Assembly: GCA_024195265.1 (NCBI GenBank)
Contig: JAJLRJ010000004.1
Location: 5,671,159-5,735,158 of the forward strand
Direction of reading: 5' to 3'
Length of the DNA: 64,000 nucleotides
From: Dendrophyllia cribrosa
Lineage: Eukaryota; Cnidaria; Anthozoa; Scleractinia; Dendrophylliidae
Shown: in pieces, positions 1 to 19,714 of the stretch
How positions within the stretch are numbered: position 1 is the stretch's first letter
Layout of the letters: each line of letters opens with the position of its first letter
The notes under the pieces: model-generated
What the model saw: the letters and a program-made list of their open reading frames with translations, nothing else
What the model was told of the DNA's origin: nothing
Databases searched by the model: none
Made by a program: the position numbers and the translations under genes

Positions 1-109
1 TTTATATTCATGCTAATTAGCCCAACTAGCCTCGTTAGCATGTGTAAAATTAAAAAGAAATTTTGCTCTAAAATGAGGCTAATTGGGCTGATTAGCATGA
101 ATATAAAAG
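1..109. repeat. Palindromic MITE, family 1, copy 1
   Basis: The ends are inverted copies of each other: TTTATATTCATGCTAAT begins the window and its reverse complement ends near 109. Inside are mirrored GCC(C)AA(C/T)TAGCCTC blocks. The flank GGCCGCCATTATGAAT also accompanies the related copies at 20591-20720 and 53038-53165, so the mobile unit may be longer than the palindrome. No coding capacity. Confidence 0.7.
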
Positions 110-149
110 AATAAATAAATCGGCCGCCATTATGAATAGGGTCTATACT

Positions 150-192
150 GAAATGGGTTCGAATCCCGTCGAGGTCTGATTTTTTTTTAGCC
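150..192 (+). other. tRNA-like 3' fragment (B box)
   Basis: GGGTTCGAATCCC is a textbook tRNA T-arm and Pol III B box. It is followed by a T-run that could terminate Pol III. No D-arm or anticodon arm lies upstream, where a MITE sits instead, so this is a SINE or tRNA remnant and not a working tRNA gene. Confidence 0.45.
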
Positions 193-449
193 TCAAATTG
201 CGGCTCTTTCAGTTGCTGCATTACTGCGACGATCTCTTCCTTTTTAATTGGAACATTTCACTGTCACTTTGAAGGTTTTATGGAAAGGGGCGTGTGCTGT
301 GTGGTTACGAAGCTCAGGAGAGGGTTTCCGTATGCGTTTTTACAAAAGCTTTAATCTTGTTGATCTGATTACTTTGAGTATAGTCTGGCTGTACGTAAAG
401 CCACACACAGACTTAGTATCCTCTTTAAAGTGTGTAAGGTGTATATCAG

Positions 450-592
450 GAATCGGTTGCTCAAAAGGTGGATAGCGCTATCCATAGGATGCAAAATAAT
501 TAACAATAGTAACAAAATATTACTAATTGTGTTATCCACTGGATACTGGCAGTAGTGATTTATCTGATGCATAGCGGTATCAATCTTTTGAG
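450..592. repeat. Degraded MITE with GGTGGATAGCGC ends
   Basis: TGCTCAAAAGGTGGATAGCG at the left and a mutated inverse at the right (ATAGCGGTATCAATCTTTTGAG) bracket AT-rich DNA. It is the same family as the better preserved copy at 7949-8097. Confidence 0.55.
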
Positions 593-1357
593 GGCTAGGT
601 ACTAAAATACTTATACTTACAAGTATATAAAAACACTTATTTAGTTTATATGAACGGGTAGGGAACCGGTGGGAATTCTTGAATCCCCGGCCGGGACTCC
701 CCAAGTGTTTGTATCATGTCCGACTGAAAAAAAAAAAACACAGAGCGACATTTTTGTCCGATGCAAGAGCTTATTAGATCCGTTGGGTGCTATGCTTTAG
801 CTTTAGATCTTTTCTAAAGCTAAGAGCGCCAAAGGCAGCTCTGAGGTAGTCCAAGTGCAGTTGCGTCAGAGTATGGGCGAATGTTTGTTGACGTCATTGT
901 TTACATGTTGTTTCCGTCAGTAGCATATGAAGTATTATAAATTTACCGTGAAGAAAGCACCGTTCTGAATACGAATTCACTTCAAAAGTTGAACTTGGTA
1001 ATCTATGCAATCGTTAGCTCTTTTTCGTGTAATCTATTTCTTGTAATATCAGCTATCCAAAACTGCAAAATTGTTGGGAGGGAAAAGCGCTAATGAGCCA
1101 TATGCATACATTCTTTGTAAAGTTTTTAAAACAGCATTATATTGTACAAAGAGTAACTATCTAGTATATCGGGCTCACATTTTCAGAGAAAGCTTATTGT
1201 GATATGCTCTTTCAATATCCAGAGTTGATGTTTTAATAAAATATATTTTGTAGTTCGATTAGAAAATGAGGCGCTTATGCTAATGACGCAATAATTGAAA
1301 ACAAAGATTCGCCTTTATCTTCAGGATCAAATGCCTTTGTAAAGAGACTTATAGCCG

Positions 1358-1392
1358 GGGGGGGGGGGTACTCCGGTGTACTCCCCCCCCTG
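1358..1392. repeat. Short poly-G/poly-C inverted element
   Basis: A G-run followed by GGTACTCCGGTGTACTCC and a C-run forms a short inverted repeat. It looks like a collapsed, interior-less member of the poly-G-bounded family seen in full at 6434-6871 and 27820-28167. Confidence 0.5.
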
Positions 1393-1975
1393 GGACCGAT
1401 AGATTAATATAGCTAGATAATAAGCCACCAATGATAAAAATGCACAAACATTTATCAACTTTGCGCCGTCACTGACTTCGTTTCGGAGATGAGGTGTGTA
1501 AAAAAAAATGCGTGATTTTTATCAATCGGCTGTTGTTACTTTCGAGAAAATGATTAAAATGGAGTGCACAGAGAAAACACTTTTAGCCGATGACGTTTTT
1601 TCAAAATAATATAAGAGGTGTATTATTCTACCTGTAATACACGTAGTAACTAATGAGTTTTCTGTCAATTTAAAGCGGTTTTCACATTTGCCGTATAGTT
1701 TTTTTATCTTTCTGACTTTTGTGTTTACATTGCATGTTAAAAAAAATTTCTTATTTTCATTCAGTGCATTATTTTATTCCATGTCATTACAAACTAGTAA
1801 TATTTATTAATAATTGTTTTCATTAAAGTTTCCACAAAAACCCCCTTGCTGCACCCCTGGGTGTAAACGGGAACTCATTGATTGGTGATCAAGTTGGCTT
1901 GATCGGAAATTTGATCGAAAGACCGTTGAAATACGCTGATATGATATGATGAAAATGGGAATACATTCCACTAAA

Positions 1976-2161
1976 GACAAATTCGGCTAACGCATTGTTG
2001 TACCCAATTCAAACCTTCTGGGAATAAGATTCTTTGTTCACAATATTTCCATATAATTTCCATGTCAATGCTTCATTGACATATATGGAAATATGACGAA
2101 CAAAGAGTTCTAATCCCAAAAGGTTTGAATTGGGTACAACAGTGCGTTAGCCGAATTTGTC
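1976..2161. repeat. Palindromic MITE (GACAAATTCGGCTAACGCA ends)
   Basis: GACAAATTCGGCTAACGCA at the left is mirrored by the inverse at 2142-2161, and the mirror symmetry continues through GTTGTACCCAATTCAAACC to a centre near 2070. It is absent from the matching place in copy B, so it inserted into A after the duplication or was lost from B. Confidence 0.8.
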
Positions 2162-2204
2162 TATTAAAGTAATTCAATTTCCACGGTACTTCCTGATCCT
2201 TTAT

Positions 2205-3138
2205 TTAAAGGGACACTGTCACGGGTTGACATGCGCCGGTTCTCGTCCGATCACCGAAGTTAAGCCCTGTCGGGCGAGGTTAGTACTTGGATGGGTGACC
2301 GCCTGGGAGTACCTCTTGTCGTAGGCTCATCATTTTTCTTTCCTTTACTCCCTTTCATTTTTCATTTTTTTGGTTCCTTCAAGAAGCCACTCATCCTGAG
2401 GAGGGCAAACGGAAGCCAAAGTCATGAAAACATAGCATACCTTCGACGATATTCCAACGACAACAAATGGGCGACGAAGTCGCTGTCACTGGAAGCTTCA
2501 TACCCGGCATCGAATTTAGCCTGAAGCCACGACCTAAATATCCGATTTTCCAAATATATTCGTTTGTGGTTTCTAGACCACGCTATCTTATATTCTGCTT
2601 GATCCTCGAACTTCCTCTTCCGTCCCGAATTGGTAATAGGGAGCTTAAGCAACCACGACGCCGACGGCAGCGAGAACGGCACAAAACAATAGGCTTAATG
2701 AGCGAAAACAATACCTCTGCACGTGCGTTTTACATTTTGGTACATTTCTTTGCCGTTCCCTGCAAAACAACAACGTCAAATGATCAAATTATAGGTTTTT
2801 TGGAGAACGTGAACACACGACGGTTAATTTTCCTTTCTCCATTTGAACCGGAAAGCCATCCCTTCAAATTCAGCTCCTGGACAATCCAGTCACATTAGAC
2901 AAACTAAACAAATTGGAGCAACTGCAAAGTAGTTTAAAATAGCGCGAATCCTTTTTTCAAGTGACGTTTTCCTTGGCGTTGCCGTCGTCGTTGCTTAAGC
3001 TCCCTATTTTCCCTCCACCGCCGTCACTAGTCGACGCCATTTTGAAATTGACGGTTCGACTTGAAAAATTCAGGCTGAACTTTTCAAGTTTCGATTCGAA
3101 AAACTCGCGCATGCGCTCTCGTGACAGTGTCCCTTTAA
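2205..3138. mobile_element. TTAA-flanked inverted-repeat element carrying a 5S-derived segment
   Basis: Both ends read TTAAAGGGACACTGTCACG in inverted orientation, with TTAA at 2205-2208 and 3135-3138 as the likely target-site duplication. TTAA targets are typical of piggyBac and Kolobok transposases. The interior holds a 5S rRNA-like stretch (2233-2328) and short ORFs without similarity I recognise, so the element looks non-autonomous. It is absent from copy B. Confidence 0.8.
2233..2328 (+). ncRNA. 5S rRNA-derived sequence (3' three quarters, SINE3-like)
   Basis: GCGCCGGTTCTCGTCCGATC, then ACCGAAGTTAAGC, GGTTAGTACTTGGATGGG and TGACCGCCTGGGAGTACC match the animal 5S rRNA from about nucleotide 27 to the end. 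These include the internal Pol III promoter elements (A box, intermediate element, C box). The first ~25 bases of 5S are missing and the 3' stem is altered. It therefore cannot be a ribosomal 5S gene, but it could still recruit TFIIIA and Pol III. It sits just inside the left terminal repeat of a TTAA-type element, like the promoter head of a SINE3-class retroposon. Confidence 0.85.
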
Positions 3139-4217
3139 ACATGATCAATAATTAAAGCAATTAGCATGCTTGAGGGGTCGTGTACTAGAGTATTTCGAAA
3201 GCGGAAAATATAGTGATCCTGTCTCACTTTCGTAGACAGTGTTTACCGTTATGACTTTCGTTTATTTTGAGCTTAACAGAATATATGATGCTACCGTGGC
3301 AAAACAAAAGATCTATTTATGTTACCATTACACCGTTAACTAAATATTTAAGATGTACTATAAAGTGGCACTAATTCATTATCATGTGATCATATCCACC
3401 CAAGTAGTCTTTTCAGTGAAGAGGAGCACGTCCACTGTTACCCATTTGTGTACTGTGGTCAATTTCACAAAGCATTAGTGAAAGTCATTTTCTTAATTGT
3501 GTCAGTTTAAACCTCTGTAAGTACAGACTTTCTTTTTGTTCTTGTTTTTTTTGTTGTATAGTTTCTGTTGGTTCTTAAATTGAAACTTAACTGATTGAAG
3601 AACAATACTGTATCGATGCTTTGTTTATCAACGGCAATTTGCAAGTTTTGCAGATGAGTTTAGTACCAAATAATCTTGGAAAATAACGGATGTCCATTCG
3701 GAGTTCTAACTGTGTATAAAACCAGCAAGAAGACGTAAACTATCTCTTTAGAGTATATTTTGAAATTAGTCATTGATCAATACTCATGACTCGTTTCTCG
3801 AAACTCCCGGTAACTTTTCGGGTCCGAAGCCAAATATTGAAATCAAAATCTAAAGAATAAAAGCGCAGGTCCTAGCGAACAAACCAGACCATTTTGTTTT
3901 GCTAACTGATAGTTTTATCGTATTATCTGCAAAACTTTTGAAACCTCAATCTTCAATGAAAATAAAACAGCTTTCCGCGCCCGGTAATTGCCGGGTCTTT
4001 CGAGAAACGGCCCCCTGGTCTGTTATTCAACAAAACATGATAGGAACCCTTTAATCATCGATCCGACATCCCTTAAGCATCGATTTCACGGCTCTGGAGT
4101 GGGCAAGAATTTCATCTGAAACGGTGCAACAAAACAGGAACTTGCAGGTGAATCGGTTTCCATGATCCGCATCGAACTCACTTTAAATGACAAAGCAGTT
4201 TCACTTTTTTCTTCCAG

Positions 4218-7200
4218 AACTGATTTCCACACGGCTGGCACATTGTGGCTTCAGCAGCATCACTGAGACAGAAGGCTGGGATCATAATTTTAAAATAGCT
4301 GGTCATGAGTTTAGGTTCGGCTTTGTGGATATTGCTAGTCTGGGGTAAGTTTAGAGCACGTACATGTATTAGTTATTATGTATAGCCTGTGCATAAGCGA
4401 TGCAGTTTTCACAAAAAGTAACCTTCCCAAATCACAACACGTGATTCCATTATCTCCAACTAATGCTTTCTGATTTTCGTACAAACGATTTTCTAAAGTT
4501 AATTAGCTTTTAATATTAGATTCAATTTTTCTTCATAGTCAAAAGCCCCGATTCAACGGCGCATGATAGTCGAAAAGTCACCTGAAAAATCAGCCAAAAT
4601 TCACCCAACAAGCTGTTTATTCGTCCTGCAATAGTAGCTTCGAGTCAAGCAAGGAGTGAGTGGGTAACTTACTGACGTGCTTTTTGACCAACTCAGATAT
4701 CGATCAACTATATATCACCGTTTAGTTTATTGTCACTGCTCTAAGGCCGTACCCCGCCTGTTGCCATTAAACAACTTGACTTAACCAACAACGCAGTTTC
4801 TTTGCCAACTTTTCTAAGCTAAACTAAGTACGTTGAGGTAATAAAAGACTGAAACTCAGGCATAACATATATTGCAGTCTGGCGTCGATTCGGATCATTA
4901 TCTATTTTGATGCACTGATGTATACAGTACTGTATTGGCCATTAAATCATGACTTGAATACATAAATATTTCCTCGGGCGCGGGCGGAAATGTTTGAATG
5001 CATTATGGTGTGTGTTTAAGACTTGTTAGTGGTTCTTCTGATTTCTTAGGTCTAAAATGATCACATACGTGTTTCAACTTCGTATCATTGGTATAGGTTC
5101 AGTGGATTGATCTTACAATCAGATTAACAATTTCACATCCTGAGTGTCAATTACGTACTCTAACTTAATTTTGAGTCTGTCGACGAAGTCCTATGGTGTG
5201 ACTGATATAAAGACGAAACCTGTTCAGTTGTACTTTTTCATTGGTACCATTTGTTTCTCAGTATTTGAGAAAATATAATTTAGGTTTTTTTTTAATTTTG
5301 ATTTTTGGCACTCTTGGGTGTTAAGGGTTAAAGCAGTCGTGCATCATTGACAACATGAGATTCAGTGAAAATACGATTGATTTATTAGTCTTATTAAATA
5401 AAAAAAGTCCAGTTTCTGTTTCACAATGTTTAAAAGTGACTCATTCTTTACAATGATTTAAACGGAATTTCAATTCTTTCGAAAATGCTTTCACTTTTGG
5501 GCTGTAAGCTTGCAGAGCGGATGCTCAGGAAGTTGTCTCAGTATTAAAATATTTCAGTTTCAAAATTACAATACGATCACGATCGCCCTCTTCCGGAGTT
5601 ATTATGCATAACATGTACTTTTTGCAAAAAGATATACATTGGCGAAACAGGGAGGAGACTGGGCGACCGTTTTCGTGAACATCTCCGAGACGTTGAAAAA
5701 AATGACAAAGACGCATCCAAACCAGTCGCGCGTCATTTCAATCTTACTAGCCATTCTAAACAACGCATGACAATCTGCGGCCTTTCCCTACACCAGGGTA
5801 ATACAGAAAGCCGTAAAAACTTAGAACAAAAACTCATCTTTCAAATCGGAACTCTCAAACCCCACGGAATCAACGAGCGCTTTTCATTCAACTAATTTAC
5901 ATTTGTTTTTCACGTCACCAAATTTCCACCAATAGCGTTGCTTCACCTACGATATTAAACCACACACTACCCACAATCCCTTGATTCGCTCCGACGAAGG
6001 GCTAGCGCTCGAAACGTCATTTTTCTCGAATCTTTTTACGGTGGCTAATTTGCCTTATCGACTCAGTCGATAAAACCAAATTCTTAAAGCGAAAATAGGT
6101 TTATAGATTGCCACTGTATCTCATCGGACTAAATTTCCAAATTATTAGTTAAAACAATCCCTATTGTGAACTCATGTAAAATACTCTTTTCTGGCCTCTA
6201 TAAATTTTATAAAAAATGCGATTACATACTTGAATGCAGGTCAAGTAAAGATCAAAATTCATAAGAAATCTCAAATGTTATTTTATTTTTTAAATCACGC
6301 CGACAAAAAATAATAAACAGTTTTTTATTTTTATTTATTTTACCAAATACTATACAGGAATATCTAATTGAGTGTAATTGCTAGTTTGAATAGAGTCTTG
6401 TCTAACCTGATATAATTTACAATAGATTTAACCGGGGGGGGGGGGGGGGGGGGTACTCGGCCAATTTTTGGGTGGGGGTGTGCCGCAGGGACTCTGAGAT
6501 CCTTAACCTATACTAGACCATTTAAGCTGCATTTTGCAACCCTATACTAGACTAAACACCGAAAAACCCTACCCTATCCTAGACCTATTCCAGACTCGCT
6601 ATTTTCCAGAAACTCGTTCACTATCACAGTTATTAGTAAACAGGGGTCAGTAAAAATGCTGTACTGCCCGCCGTACCGATTTTAAAATGCCATTTGCCAG
6701 TAAACCTTGTCTAGACTAAATTCTTCACGCAACTGATCAGAAAAATGATACCCTATTCTAGACCAAAAATCTCTGACAACTATACCCTATCCTAGACTAA
6801 ACTGCCTGAAAACCATACCCTTCACAGCGGCACATACCTATATAGCTCATATATGGGAGTACCCCACCGGGAGATTTAAGCACAGAAAAGTATTGATCAG
6901 GAGCTTTCTTATGGATAGTCACACTTTAGGACTTCATTCAAACAGTGTCATTCCGTATAGACAATAATAAACATCACCACACTCGATCTAAGCTTTCATT
7001 TGAATGGTCACACTTCACTGAGGACTTTATCCAGCCTCAAAAATTAGAACCGTCTTGAACAGCGTAAACAAACAAAACCGCGGGTGAAGTACTGCTCAAT
7101 GGTTACACTTAAGGATTTAATCCACAATCTCTAAAGTTTACATGCACAAAGTTTACATGCAACCCTAGCTTTCGCTTGTAAATTATCTGAGAAACTAGAA

Positions 7201-9643
7201 CCAAAGAAAATACTACTGGAAAGCTTTTGAATGGATACATTGTAGGCCTGATTTGATGTGGAGCAAGAAGTTCCCCAAGGTTTAGCTCTGGGCCGGAGTG
7301 AAAGAGTAAAAGGGGTTATTTAATTTGTTTTTGTCCTTCCAACAGGAAAGCTGCTTCTCTTGACAGCAGGTAAGCGATCTGTTGTTTTGGCTGCTTTGCC
7401 TGTTTCGCCTGCACGGCGGCATATTCGATTCCGAATCAACAGGAAGTTTCTGATATCAGTTCTTCGGGAAATTCCCTTGATTTTGCAACATCCGGGAAGA
7501 TAGATAACAGAAGGGAAAATTCCCTATAGCAAGAAGCACGTTCATTTCCCTTTTCTCCAACTGTTCCAGTCAAACTACAAGTTTTGCTTTTTACTCAAAA
7601 TTTTCCAAATTTCAGTAGCATTCATAAAATAAAGTTGATTAATGGGAAAACAGTTTTGAGATGTTGTCCGTTATAATAGACTTACAAAAAAAAAATCAAC
7701 TCTGGGCATCCTTCTTGCGGCATGGATTGGTGAATACGGCCAAACATGTAACTGTATAATTCAATTGGCACTGAGGCTGGTTAACAACACAAGAACTGCA
7801 TGAGCGTACGCGTGCTTGTGTTGATAAATCAAGCCATTCAAAAGCCATAGTGTCAGTGTTATGCAAGGACATTCATGAACTGATCTGACGGCAGTTTCCC
7901 TTCCTTCGCGCCCAAGGCGAATTACTGAAAATTTGGCCACAATTCTGACCCTGGTTGTTCAAAAGGTGGATAAAACTATCCACTGGATAAATCATTAGCT
8001 ACTGGTCACTAGTGAATAAGCATTTTAACAAAACCAATTGTGTTATCCATTGCCGTAGAGATCCAGTGGATAGCGCTATCCACTTCTTGAACAAGGGAAC
8101 AGTTCGAAGTTAAAAACTCCTTTAAAATAAAAAACAAAAATAAATAACCTAAACCCCCATGATCCCAGTAATTGTTTTCATTCACTCGTTTTCTTTTTCA
8201 GGTTCTGTGATAACACGGCAGGAGCATTCTAACGATGTTTTGTCCTTGAACTGTGAAGCATTAAAAAAAGCCACACAACATGCACAGAACACCCTAGAAT
8301 CTGTGGAATGGAAAGTGGAAAGCAAAGTGATCGCAGATTGTCTTTATGCAGGCCACTCTGTAGATTGTAGGGTGAGGAGGTCCTTAGAAGACAAAGGGAT
8401 ACAAGTGTTGAACATTTCTAGAGCTAATGGAGCACTGAGCATAACACGCTTATCACCTCGAAAAACCCTGAGACTTAGTATGAACTTCTTGTGTTTAGTT
8501 AAGACCAAGAATGGTGTTCATGACGATCGCGAAGTCACGGTCGATTTCTCTGTGGAATGTAAGTTGGGACAATTGTTTAAAAGAAGCGGTTATGCACCTA
8601 TTTTGAGTAGACTTGCATAAAACGGCAGTGGCGAAAATGAGAGGGGGGCCGGAGTGAAATAAAGGGGACCCGGAGTAAAATAAAAGGGAGCCTGGAGTGA
8701 AATAAATGGGTCCCGGAGTAAAAATGAATAAAAGGGGGCCCGGAGTAAAATAAAAAGGGGCCCGGAGTGAAGTAAAAGGGGGCCCGGAGTGAAATAAAAG
8801 GGGGCCCGGAGTAAAATAAATGGGAGCCTGGAGTAAAATAAAGTAAGGACCGGAGTAAAATAAAGAGGAGCCCGGAGTGAAATAAAAGGGGGCCCGGAGT
8901 AAAATAAATGGGAGCCTGGAGTAAAATAAAGTAAGGACCGGAGTAAAATAAAGAGGGGCCCGGAGTAAAATAAAATGGGGCCCGAAGTAAAATAAAAGGG
9001 AGCCCGGAGTCGAGTGAAATAAAGGAGGGAGGGAGCTGGAGTGAAAGAAAGGGGGGCCCAGAGTGAAAAAGAAAGGTGGCCCGGAGTGAAAACGGAGGGA
9101 GACGAGTTCTCTCGCGGCTTCGCAACTCGTTGCCCCATCCTCTCACGAACGCGCGCCACGAGAGAACCTTTGGTACCCAGGATATGCTAATATATAGATG
9201 TTATTCAGCGAAGAGTTGTGTAATTTTCACGAGTCAGGTTTTATTTCTTCGAGCCTTAAGGCGAGAACAAAATAAACAACTGACGAGTAAAAATGACCAG
9301 CCGCATTACACAACTTTTCGCTGAATAAATTATTTCATGATTATACGACAGTCATCTTCTCCTAAACTTTGTTTTTGAAAGTGTTTAACAGCGCGCGCTC
9401 AGAAGAGTGTAATAACTTGTCATATTTGGACTTGTTTTGGTGCGTATTCACACTCTAAAATGACCTTATTATAATAGCTAATATTTAATATTTATATGCG
9501 AATTAAAAATACGCTGTTCAGGTTCAGCATAAAAGGTGAATTGAAAGAGAATTAATTGGACCATTTTAATTTCAGGCCCACGAACAACTCCGTCAACTCC
9601 GTCAAATCCGTCAACCCCGTCTCCTACCTTCACTCGACCAGCG
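4218..9643 (+). CDS. Secreted Ig-like domain exons, copy A (possible 5' part of an Ig-esterase gene)
   Basis: Exons are 4218-4344 (coding from ATG 4305), 7346-7369, 8202-8558 and 9576-9643. All have AG/GT borders and compatible phases, giving 163 codons with no stop. The protein starts MSLGSALWILLVWGKLLLL, a clear signal peptide split over two exons. An Ig-like domain follows (about residues 30-130) with B-strand Cys39, C-strand Trp58 in VEWKV, F-strand Cys119 in NFLC, two extra cysteines (68, 77) and an N-glycosylation site at Asn92. The last exon is a 22-residue Pro/Thr/Ser linker of TPS repeats. The first exon has an acceptor (CTTCCAG, 4211-4217), implying an upstream non-coding exon. No terminal exon is found before the esterase; the final donor (GTGAGT, 9644) is phase 0. 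Ligand and function are unknown. Confidence 0.75.
5596..5895 (+). pseudogene. Penelope-like retroelement fragment: GIY-YIG endonuclease C-terminus
   Basis: One open frame of about 99 codons ends at TAA 5893. It contains CTFCKKIYIGETGRRLGDRF, then REHLRDV, ARHFNLTSHS, a Glu-rich EQKLIFQIGTL block and a NERFSFN end. That is the GIY-YIG nuclease domain found C-terminal to the reverse transcriptase of Penelope-like elements. The usual 3' sequence (CGAAGGGCTAGCGCTCGAAA) follows at about 5996. The reverse transcriptase is missing, so this is a 5'-truncated copy inserted at about 5596-6090 into copy A only; copy B lacks it. Confidence 0.85.
6434..6871. mobile_element. Poly-G-bounded non-autonomous element
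   Basis: A ~20-base G-run and GGTACTC open the element, and GGGAGTACCCCACCGGG closes it in inverse. The interior repeats CCCTAYWCTAGACYA several times (6505-6800). The same layout is seen at 27820-28167. There is no ORF. It lies in an intron of the Ig-like gene. Confidence 0.6.
6895..7262 (-). repeat. Dispersed ~105-bp repeat, degraded units
   Basis: Several partial units contain GAATGGTCACACTT, TTAGAACCGTCTTG and GAAGTACTGCTCAATGG. These are the complement of the ordered array at 38085-38520 and match copy B at 24560-24950. Confidence 0.6.
7949..8097. repeat. MITE with CCCTGGTTGTTCAAAAGG ends
   Basis: CCCTGGTTGTTCAAAAGGTG and, in inverse, CCCTTGTTCAAGAAGTGG bracket mirrored GATAGCGCTATCCACTGG blocks. 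It lies about 100 bp before the Ig exon of copy A and is absent from copy B. Confidence 0.75.
8638..9095 (+). repeat. ~21-bp minisatellite (GGGCCCGGAGTAAAATAAA)
   Basis: About 20 imperfect tandem units of GGGGCCCGGAGTRAAATAAA begin 80 bp after the Ig exon donor of copy A. The long reading frames here are periodic by-products of the repeat. Copy B has no such array at this place. Confidence 0.9.
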
Positions 9644-10192
9644 GTGAGTATTAGTTCTAATGGCTATATTGAGAAGTTAATTGGAAAATTAAGCAAAAAT
9701 ACGAAAAAAAGCAAGTGACACACTCGAACACCATCCCCGCGGCCTTGCCAGTACCTTACGCATGCACACAGCCATGGACAGCTGTTTCGTCCTAGTTAGG
9801 ACTCATCAGCATGGGATAGCCAGGCAGGGTCTCACATAAGATCATCAAAAAAAAATTAAGCTGTCGAATAATAAGGTGAAGATATTGTTCAAGCGGCTAA
9901 CGTTTGGGGGTTTTATTTACGAACACAAAAGTTCCGAGCATGAGTACCTTGAATGCCAGACGCTTTTCTCGCGTTCTGTCTGCGTTCTGTCTGCGTTCTG
10001 TCTGTATAATCCCCATGATATGATGGACATCAAATTTCTACTTACCGGCAATTTTTTACTTATAACTGTCGTGCAGATAATTATAATAACCAAGTCTGAC
10101 ATTGCGTGGCGGGAAGAGGAGAACCCTGGGAACGAGGTTGGCAAAGATGCGCAACACTTAATGACGATTTATGACATTTACATGCAGCCTGT

Positions 10193-18150
<7,958 letters not shown>

Positions 18151-18154
18151 GGTT

Positions 18155-18506
18155 CTGACTTGGCCACACTTTTATCCAAAGTTGTCAGTAAATCACCAAA
18201 GCCTGTTTTAAAACAGCTACCAAACATCTTGACAAGTGTTTTTGTTATCGTTGGTAATTTATCTTTCTTGTATTGTCGAAATGTAACAACCCAATCTTTG
18301 ATAAGTATTTATTGTGCCCTTGTATATCCTTATCTTACCTACGGTTGCTTATTGTGGGGTACAACTACGAAGCTAGTCCGTTATCGCAATTAGTGAAGCT
18401 ACAAAATAAGGTTGTCAGAATCATCAACAACGTACCACTTCGTGATCATAGTATTCCTCATTGTGTAAACCTTGGACTTATGCCGTATTCTATTGTAGCG
18501 TCATAG
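18155..18506 (+). pseudogene. LINE reverse-transcriptase C-terminal remnant, copy A (frameshifted, truncated)
   Basis: Two overlapping frames together read SLISIYCALVYPYLTYGCLL, then QLVKLQNKVVRIINNVPLRD. This is the stretch C-terminal to the reverse transcriptase in CR1/L2-type LINEs. A frameshift lies near 18370. Similarity to the copy B remnant ends at about 18482, where the duplication junction cuts the element. It starts only a few bases after the esterase stop codon. Confidence 0.75.
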
Positions 18507-19714
18507 CGTATTCTCCCCGGCCATTTTCCATGTTTCACACGGTCGTCTACGCTTGTTCCAATTCCTGAAGATTTACAATTTGACTATTAAAGCCAAAGTG
18601 GAAATTTTTGGTTAGCAGAATTGTAGAGATCACGAGTGAAAAGAACCGCGGCGAAGAGTAAAAGAATAATAAACGAATGAATAGCTTACTCGCTTGCATT
18701 CACTGTTGATACCAGCGCGTGTTTTCGGTCAATTTCCGCGGCCACGTCTGTTGTGTTTTCATTTCTTTGAAAACTCTCACTGGCCCTTTTCGCTCGTTTG
18801 TTTCCACAACAATTTTGCTGCGTTTTCATTACGTTCTTTCCGCTCATTTGGGTTTGCAGTTGCGCGCAACTTTGCCGTTTTTTTCTATGGTTTTTCCCTT
18901 CGAATAACTTGACTAATCGGCGGTTAATCGAATTCACATACACTGCTGTGGGACGATGCTCTTCGGGGGGTTCTATGTTTCATTTCATTGGTTGGCGGCA
19001 CGACCACGATGACAGCTGCTTAAATGAGGTGTGAAAACAGTGAAAATCTTCCGAGGCCAAAAACTCGAGGTTTGTTTTTGCGAGAATGGCCTCTGTTCAA
19101 ATGAATTAATAGGGTATGTAGATTTGTCAGATTTTCACGAAACTTGGCCAGTATGTTTGCTGGATATTTATGCACCAAAGTGTGTGGGGCTTTTACGAAA
19201 TTCCAAATACTCTTCTCGTAGCTCTCCAAAATGTTACGCGCATAGAACAATTTTCTATTGTCCAGCTTCAAAGTGGATTTACTCGGGAACGAATGAAAAT
19301 ATCGAAAAAGCCCCACACACTTTGTTAGGCCATTAACTCTCGAGTGACACGGACCAGTTTGTTTTGATTTTCGCGCTAACACGGAGACTGGTAATTCAGT
19401 GAAGCAAACACCGTCGGTAGCGCACGCTAGCGCACGCTTAACTAAAGCAAAAACAGGAAAAATAATTGCTATTTTCGGAATCTACAATTTATTAGCTTTA
19501 CAGTGATATATAGTTTTCTGGGGTTTCGTTAAAAATAGCACGAGTACGAAAGATTTTCGGGAAGGCACCTTCGAAGGTTTACAGTAACCTTAAACGATTT
19601 GATAAAAAAAGAAAGGGTGATCATGAACGGCACCGCGGAAACGACTATATTTGTAAAATATTCAATATTTCGAAAGGCACAGCCTTTCTTCTAGCTGATT
19701 AGATCCTTTACAGT
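18507..19714. other. Spacer between duplicated blocks
   Basis: About 1.2 kb present only once. Inside, CCAAAGTGTGTGGGGCTTTT (19176-19195) and its inverse near 19307-19326 form a small inverted repeat of ~150 bp. No exon with acceptable borders was found, and the ORFs here show no family features. Confidence 0.5.

Noticed and set aside
2233..2328. Functional 5S rRNA gene
   Set aside because: The 5' quarter is missing and the terminal stem cannot form. It lies inside transposon ends.
2291..2898. ORFs inside the 5S-bearing element
   Set aside because: They overlap the 5S-like stretch or lack any transposase motif. They are probably chance frames in a non-autonomous element.
8638..9095. CRISPR-like repeat array
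   Set aside because: Units are contiguous without unique spacers, and the DNA is clearly animal nuclear sequence.
8590..9159. Two overlapping 180-codon frames with PFYFTPG-like repeats on the - strand
   Set aside because: They translate the ~21-bp minisatellite. The period divisible by three keeps them open; copy B has nothing equivalent.
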